A stretch of 64,000 nt of DNA. It comes from Terriglobales bacterium (GTDB taxonomy: Bacteria > Acidobacteriota > Terriglobia > Terriglobales > Acidobacteriaceae). Shown here piece by piece: positions 59,502 through 64,000 of this stretch. A program made the translations under genes and the position numbers. The DNA lies in the NCBI GenBank assembly GCA_035561515.1, contig DATMXP010000042.1, positions 37,575 to 101,574 on the forward strand, in the 5' to 3' direction. The first letter of the stretch is position 1. The number at the start of each line of letters is the position of its first letter. The notes beneath the pieces are model-generated. The model was not told where the DNA came from, did no database searches, and saw nothing but the letters and a program-made list of their open reading frames with translations.

Positions 59502-61262
59502 TTAGGCCCAGCCTGCTCCACTGTCGGCTGAAACCGATTGGATCAGAATTCCTCCAGGATCTTTGTCGAGTGCGGTCGAACGGATGCGAAGGTACGAGGG
59601 GCCGACCGTGTCGCGACGGATGCCGCAGCGAGCGATTGTCTTGCCTGCACTTATCGCTAAACATTGGTGGCGATCAGTATCCCAGCGCAACAAAAGATCA
59701 TGCCAGCGGCCTGGTGTAAGACGTTCGCCGCCCTGCAACTTGCCCCCTGGTCCGATATCCAGATTCGCAACATTGTGAAAGATATCTTCGCTATCAAACG
59801 GAACGGAGAAATGATCGGTGAGCCCGATAACTCCGCCGGCAAACCCATCCCGAATCAAAACTCGAAGACGCACGTCACCGCGCTTTCCGGCAGGGAAGTT
59901 CCAGACACCGGCTGCCGGCCACTCGGAGCCGGTTTTCTTAATCTGCAGGACCGGTCGACCGGAGCTTTCGGGCGCTCCTAAGACCTCCACACCTTGCGTT
60001 CCGAAGGTGCTCCAGCCGATAAGGCCCTGTTCGAAGCTATGGGAGCGTTTTGTTTCGTAAAACCATTCAGGATCAAGTTTGAGGAGGTAATATCCACCGC
60101 CGGGGCCAATCGTCAAAGAAGTTATGAGGTGCCCTTCTGAGGTGAGAGCCGGCACTGTGTAGGTGACTCCGTGATCCCCGTTCGGCGGAGGAGGCTGATA
60201 GACCAGCGGATTCGCAGCAACTTCACGGTAACCACGCCAACTGCGGCCTTCATCTTCCGAAATTGCTCCGTGTAGCACCGCGCGGCCGCCGTTCGCATAA
60301 CAGTACCGAAGATTGTTGTTCCACAACATCACGATACGTCCGTCTGGTAAGCGAGTTAAGCTGCAAGGCGAGTCACCAGAGATGATTGCGGTAGGAACGG
60401 GCGGGGTCCAAGTTTCGCCGCCATTCACAGAATAGGACTCATAAAAACGTCCCCACTGTGTGCGAATCAACATCCAAACGCGACCATCTTTTAATTCGAG
60501 GACAATCGGTTCAATGCCGCCATCCTGGCCAATCATGGGCGTGGATTCCTTCAATTCAGTTGGAGAAACGTACCAGGTTGAGCCCTGATCGTCGGAGTAG
60601 GCGGACGAGGAACTAAACCGACCATTGAATGCATAGGCGTCGAAACCTTTTCCGCGGTTAGCCCAAGTGCGCGCAGTCAGATAGGTGTAGGGGACGAGAA
60701 CGCGACCATTTTTCAACTGAACGAAGGAGAGCAATGATCCTGCATAACCTTCCCACACCCGCTTTGGCGCGCGCCATTGCTTACGGGCATTTGTTGACCG
60801 AACATGCCAAATATCAAAATGAATCTCGTAAAAGGACTTATTCTGCTTCAATGTGTTCGCATCATTCGTATACAGAAGCTGGAGTTCGCCGTCTCGGTCG
60901 AGGAAGGCATTGTGCAGTGACCAGCTCCCTATGGATTCATCGAGAGGAAAGAGATGGGTTGTCGGGCCGAATGTTTCTCCGCCGTCCGAAGAGTATCGGC
61001 CGACCGCATGTCCTTTCTCCAGGCCGCCTAGCAATCCGATAAGCTTTCCGTCAGGCAGCTGCGCGTAGACCATGTAGTCGGGTATCTCCACCATCCGCGG
61101 AGAAATGCCAGACTTTTGCGAGGACGGGCGTGGTGCCGGTAGCTCCAAGGCCGCTACCGAACGAGCGAACGGAAGACTAGCGGCCGCTAGTCCTGCCTGT
61201 TTGAGAAATTTCCGACGACCATTATCAGAGGAGAATTTTCCCAATACGTTCTCGTCAACCAT
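59502..61262 (-). CDS. exported sialidase-like (Asp-box) protein with Tat signal
   Basis: A 586-residue relative of the next gene's product, about 40% alike by eye. The N-terminus has a Tat signal, NGRRKFLKQAGLAAASLPFARSVAALE, instead of a Sec signal. Asp boxes SSDGGETF, SDDQGSTW, SVNGGETW and SEDEGRSW mark the propeller (about 55-405), and a beta-sandwich domain follows (FPAGKRGDVRLRVLIRDGFAGGVIGLTDHFSVPFDSED). The ATG at 61262 follows GGAGGAAACA and overlaps the upstream FAH stop by 8 bp. A catalytic specificity cannot be assigned. Folded export suggests a cofactor or rapid folding. Confidence 0.87.
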   Translation of the reverse strand: MVDENVLGKFSSDNGRRKFLKQAGLAAASLPFARSVAALELPAPRPSSQKSGISPRMVEIPDYMVYAQLPDGKLIGLLGGLEKGHAVGRYSSDGGETFGPTTHLFPLDESIGSWSLHNAFLDRDGELQLLYTNDANTLKQNKSFYEIHFDIWHVRSTNARKQWRAPKRVWEGYAGSLLSFVQLKNGRVLVPYTYLTARTWANRGKGFDAYAFNGRFSSSSAYSDDQGSTWYVSPTELKESTPMIGQDGGIEPIVLELKDGRVWMLIRTQWGRFYESYSVNGGETWTPPVPTAIISGDSPCSLTRLPDGRIVMLWNNNLRYCYANGGRAVLHGAISEDEGRSWRGYREVAANPLVYQPPPPNGDHGVTYTVPALTSEGHLITSLTIGPGGGYYLLKLDPEWFYETKRSHSFEQGLIGWSTFGTQGVEVLGAPESSGRPVLQIKKTGSEWPAAGVWNFPAGKRGDVRLRVLIRDGFAGGVIGLTDHFSVPFDSEDIFHNVANLDIGPGGKLQGGERLTPGRWHDLLLRWDTDRHQCLAISAGKTIARCGIRRDTVGPSYLRIRSTALDKDPGGILIQSVSADSGAGWA

Positions 61263-62217
61263 TGTTTCCTCCACGTATCGTGTTCGACAGATTCCCGATT
61301 CCCTCAATTTCGACTTCGAATGTATCCCCGTCCTTCAGATAGATCGGTGGCTTACGGGCAAAACCTACGCCGGGTGGAGTTCCGGTCGCGATTACGTCAC
61401 CCGGCTCCAGAGTTATGGAAGAGGAAATAAACTCGATCAGTTCCGGCACGGCGAAGATCAGATTTCGCGTGCTGGAGTTCTGCATTACCTCTCCGTTCAG
61501 ACGTCCTCGAATGTTGAGATTCCGATGGTCAGGTATTTCCGTTTTGGTGACGATCCAAGGACCAAGAGGACCAAAGCCATCGCAGCTTTTTCCGCGGTAC
61601 CACTGCCCATCCGCGAATTGGAAGTTACGTGCACTGATATCGTTCGCGCATGTATAACCGAGCACATAATTCATTGCATCGTGCTCTCGCACGTGCCTGC
61701 ATCTTTTCCCGATCACGACGGCGAGTTCGGCTTCGAAGTCTGGCTGATCGCAGGACGGAGGAATTGAAACCTCGGAGTTGTGTCCTGCGACAGCATTTGC
61801 TGATTTCGCAAACAGCAAGGGCCGGGACGGCAATTCCATGTTTGATTCCCGAGCATGGTCGGAATAGTTGAGCCCCACACAGATGAACGTACGGGGCTGA
61901 ACCGGCGAAGGAAGTGGCGACTGGAGCAGGTCAGCAGGCAGCCTGTGATCTTGAACGTCGACAAGGAAACTGGGGCTTCCTTCCAGGAAAGTTTCCAGTA
62001 TCGAGGCAGCGGCACAGAAATCAGAGTCGAGTCCGCTATGGATGCTCCGTTTAACGGCGGAACGTATTTTTGAAGGCGTTTCCGACCGATCAAAGATCAG
62101 CCAATCGAAGATACCTTGTGACGCCGATGCAACAAACGGACGAATGCTGCCCTTTTGGAAATACCGACCAACTCTCACCACGGTTCCTTTCGAGATAGGC
62201 TCTGAGTGGAACGACAC
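61255..62217 (-). CDS. fumarylacetoacetate-hydrolase-family protein
   Basis: A 320-residue FAH-family enzyme: an N-terminal subdomain (about 10-95), then the catalytic core TFICVGLNYSDHARESNMELPSRPLLFAKS, PDFEAELAVVIGKRCRHVREHDAMNYVLGYTCANDISARNFQ, SCDGFGPLGPWIVT and MQNSSTRNLIFAVPELIEFISSSITLEPGDVIATGTPPGVGF. Metal-binding Glu/Asp residues are intact. The family includes 2,4-diketo-3-deoxy-sugar-acid hydrolases and decarboxylases. It starts with GTG at 62217 (GGGAG upstream); GTG at 62178 is an alternative. It overlaps the next gene by 8 bp and leads an operon with the two sialidase-like genes. Confidence 0.9.
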   Translation of the reverse strand: MSFHSEPISKGTVVRVGRYFQKGSIRPFVASASQGIFDWLIFDRSETPSKIRSAVKRSIHSGLDSDFCAAASILETFLEGSPSFLVDVQDHRLPADLLQSPLPSPVQPRTFICVGLNYSDHARESNMELPSRPLLFAKSANAVAGHNSEVSIPPSCDQPDFEAELAVVIGKRCRHVREHDAMNYVLGYTCANDISARNFQFADGQWYRGKSCDGFGPLGPWIVTKTEIPDHRNLNIRGRLNGEVMQNSSTRNLIFAVPELIEFISSSITLEPGDVIATGTPPGVGFARKPPIYLKDGDTFEVEIEGIGNLSNTIRGGNNG

Positions 62218-62349
62218 ACAACGTCTCCCAGAGCGCTACCGAGTGTTAGCTTGGGATGTTTTCCTAGGTTGTAGGTACTCGAACACCTTGACACATAATG
62301 ATTTGCACGATACCGTCGACGGAGTACAGTTTGGTGGAAAAGGTGCCTT
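62218..62349. promoter_or_regulatory. divergent control region between FAH operon and gntR gene
   Basis: Contains TTGACA at 62288-62293 with a weak -10 (GATACC, 62309-62314) toward the gntR gene and inverted GTACTC/GAGTAC arms (62275-62280 and 62322-62327). One of these could be the GntR operator. No LacI-type site of the regulon is present here. Confidence 0.4.
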
Positions 62350-63036
62350 ATGGCAAAGGAGCCTGGGCTACAGCCCTTTAGAAATATGGGGACGCTGAAG
62401 GATCGGACTGTCGACGTCCTAACCGACGCCATCCTCAGCGGAAAGATCAAACCGGGAGAGCGCCTCAACGAAAGCCAGCTTGCACGCGACCTGCACGTGA
62501 GCCGCGCTCCGGTTCGGGAGGCGCTGCAGCAACTACAGGAACAGTCCCTCATCATCAATGTTCCCCGAAGAGGAATGTTCGTGGTTAGCCTGGACGACGA
62601 TGACATTCAGAAAATCAACTCCTTGCGGGTGGTCCTGGAAGCTGAGGCCCTGCGTTTGGCCCGAAAAAACCTCACCCCTCAGCGCGAAAAGAAGCTCGAG
62701 CAATTGTTGACGACCATGGAGAATATGGAACCGACCCCAACCAAGCTCTCGATGCGGGTCGATTTTGAGTTCCATCGCACGATCTGGAGCTTCAGCGGGA
62801 ACGAGTACCTGGAAAAGATACTTTCCAGCCTCACCGCTCCCTTATTTGCACACTCTGTCAGGACGCTGCTCCGCAGTGAAAAGCTTCGGATTGTTCTCGA
62901 CTCCCACCGCCCGCTATTTGAGTTCATTTGTGGAGGCCAAGTGGAACAGACCGCGGAACAGGTTATGCTGGCGCATTTGTCGATCCGATACCTGTCGCCA
63001 GAAAAGTACGCCAGCGTCGCTACGCTGATTACTTAG
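62350..63036 (+). CDS. GntR/FadR-family transcriptional regulator
   Basis: A 228-residue regulator. The winged HTH (about 18-80: DVLTDAILSGKIKPGERLNESQLARDLHVSRAPVREALQQLQEQSLIINVPRRGMFV) is followed by an all-helical FCD domain (about 95-225, including VDFEFHRTIWSFSGNEYL and AEQVMLAHLSIRYL) that binds carboxylate effectors through a metal-ligating DxxFH-like set. It is divergent from the FAH/sialidase-like operon and convergent with the DHDPS-like gene (8-bp overlap), so it likely controls one or both. A sugar-acid effector is plausible. Confidence 0.92.
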   Translation: MAKEPGLQPFRNMGTLKDRTVDVLTDAILSGKIKPGERLNESQLARDLHVSRAPVREALQQLQEQSLIINVPRRGMFVVSLDDDDIQKINSLRVVLEAEALRLARKNLTPQREKKLEQLLTTMENMEPTPTKLSMRVDFEFHRTIWSFSGNEYLEKILSSLTAPLFAHSVRTLLRSEKLRIVLDSHRPLFEFICGGQVEQTAEQVMLAHLSIRYLSPEKYASVATLIT

Positions 63037-63940
63037 CCGTCGCACACAGATGCGGCTTGACGTGTTTATCGATGATTGCATTGACCTTGGCAGCGTCTTG
63101 TGCATTCAACCGTGAAACATAAGGCGCTCCGGTAGCACAATCGGCAATTCCCAGATGGCGTAACGCCTGGTCAAAAGCCCCCCAGATGTTTCCGTAGCGG
63201 AAAAGTTCCCAAACTGCGGCGAGTTCCTTCTGCAGCTTTAATGCTGATTCAATGTCGCCTCGGCAGTAAGCTCGATAAAGAGCAACAGCAATGTGGGGAC
63301 AAAGGTTATGCAGGCCGCCGATGAAGCCGTCACATCCCATCTGGAGACCGACCACAATCAAGAACTCGCTTCCGGTCAAGATAGAAAAATCAGGACCCTG
63401 ATTCAGTTCGATCACCTTCTGCAGGTTAATGCAATCCTGATTGCTCTCTTTGAGACCTACAATGTGCGGCACGTCTTCGCGCAGTCGTGCGACGGTCTCA
63501 GGCGAAAGGCTGTTCTTTGTCATCACAGGATTGTCGTAAAGAAATATCGGGAGATCGACGGCCGCAGCGATATCGGAGAAGTATGCGTATAAGTTTTCTT
63601 GCGAGGCGAAAAAATAAAAAGGCGCTAATACGGTCAGGTGAGTAACACCTTGCTTTGCGATCTCCTTAGCCTTACGTACGGCGCGGCTCGTGCTGGTTTC
63701 ACCGATTCCGCCCATGACCGGGACGCAACCATCAACCTCGGAAACGACGATCGAGATCGCGCGGACCTGCTCTTCATCGGTAAGGAACGCAAATCCACCC
63801 ATGGTTCCATTGGCGAGAATGCCATTTACGCCCGCGTCGACTAGGTATCGAGTAAGGCGACGCAGAGCAGGCTCATCGACACGTTCGTCTTTCGTTAGCG
63901 GAGTTCCGATGGGAGGTACAACACCAGTCAATTTCGGCAT
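63029..63940 (-). CDS. dihydrodipicolinate synthase/N-acetylneuraminate lyase-family aldolase
   Basis: A 303-residue class I aldolase-like protein. The Schiff-base lysine is Lys164 (GLKESN), the catalytic tyrosine Tyr135 (IFLYDNPVMT), and the pyruvate-binding loop reads NGTMGGFAFLTDEE rather than GTTGE, a variation seen among KDG-type and other lyases. So the substrate is probably a 2-keto-3-deoxy sugar acid, not aspartate semialdehyde, and lysine biosynthesis is unlikely. It ends 8 bp inside the convergent gntR gene. Gene context with FAH hydrolase favours a sugar-acid pathway. The upstream region is cut by the window end. Confidence 0.92.
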   Translation of the reverse strand: MPKLTGVVPPIGTPLTKDERVDEPALRRLTRYLVDAGVNGILANGTMGGFAFLTDEEQVRAISIVVSEVDGCVPVMGGIGETSTSRAVRKAKEIAKQGVTHLTVLAPFYFFASQENLYAYFSDIAAAVDLPIFLYDNPVMTKNSLSPETVARLREDVPHIVGLKESNQDCINLQKVIELNQGPDFSILTGSEFLIVVGLQMGCDGFIGGLHNLCPHIAVALYRAYCRGDIESALKLQKELAAVWELFRYGNIWGAFDQALRHLGIADCATGAPYVSRLNAQDAAKVNAIIDKHVKPHLCATAK

Positions 63941-64000
63941 TCAAACAAACTCCTGACCCAAAATCTCATACCCAAAAATCGTCGACAGAATACATATTTG

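Overview
The window reads as chromosomal DNA of a moderately GC-rich, diderm, aerobic heterotroph, most likely a member of the Acidobacteriota (Terriglobia-like). This rests on family content rather than marker genes: an Oar-like TonB receptor with an N-terminal carboxypeptidase-regulatory-like domain, exported glycine-zipper and DUF1772 proteins, many one-gene transcription units, and a sulfatase/sialidase-like glycan locus. There are no rRNA, tRNA, CRISPR or transposase genes. Genus cannot be named.

0-6 kb: a stress and membrane set (GlsB/YeaQ-type protein, YidB-like DUF937, aquaporin, glycine-zipper protein, MscL with a zinc ribbon), then a hipBA toxin-antitoxin operon behind an array of regularly spaced GATAT-N8-ATATC sites. 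Downstream lies a decayed 3' end of a pyruvate dehydrogenase E1 (aceE-like) gene. 6-12 kb: a cytochrome c/outer-membrane protein operon behind a Fur-box-like site, an ester-cyclase-like protein, a methyltransferase divergent from a TetR regulator, a second decayed hipA fragment, and a PAS-GAF-PAS protein without a kinase module.

12.7-24.7 kb: a multi-HTH zinc-finger protein facing an internally duplicated unknown protein, two VOC proteins, Pol IV (dinB), DUF2200, a TonB receptor, a class C beta-lactamase-like hydrolase, PhoA-type alkaline phosphatase and an OmpR-type regulator. 24.8-43.5 kb: GH1 glycosidase, a phosphoesterase/glycosyltransferase pair with a long overlap, two STAS proteins, arsC, assorted oxidoreductases, a decayed SDR gene, a PLP aminotransferase, an Lrp regulator, a LuxR-type membrane regulator, a frameshifted DUF2231 gene, a hybrid histidine kinase, two DUF1772 proteins and a MocR regulator.

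43.8-64 kb is the most coherent block. It holds a radical-SAM sulfatase-maturating enzyme divergent from a secreted sulfatase, an FGE-type maturase with intact catalytic cysteines, an Oar-like TonB receptor, a fusion of a barrel-like domain with a cysteine-less FGE-like domain, a LacI regulator, a GRP/RhaT-like sugar permease and a ribokinase-family kinase. Next come two tandem sialidase-like proteins, an FAH-family hydrolase, a GntR regulator and a DHDPS/KDG-aldolase-like enzyme. Three promoters in the block carry the same LacI-type operator (TGAAACGATTCA or its complement) just downstream of the start site, tying sulfatase, anSME, TonB receptor and permease/kinase into one predicted regulon. 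I infer a system for uptake and breakdown of a sulfated glycan; its substrate cannot be read from sequence.
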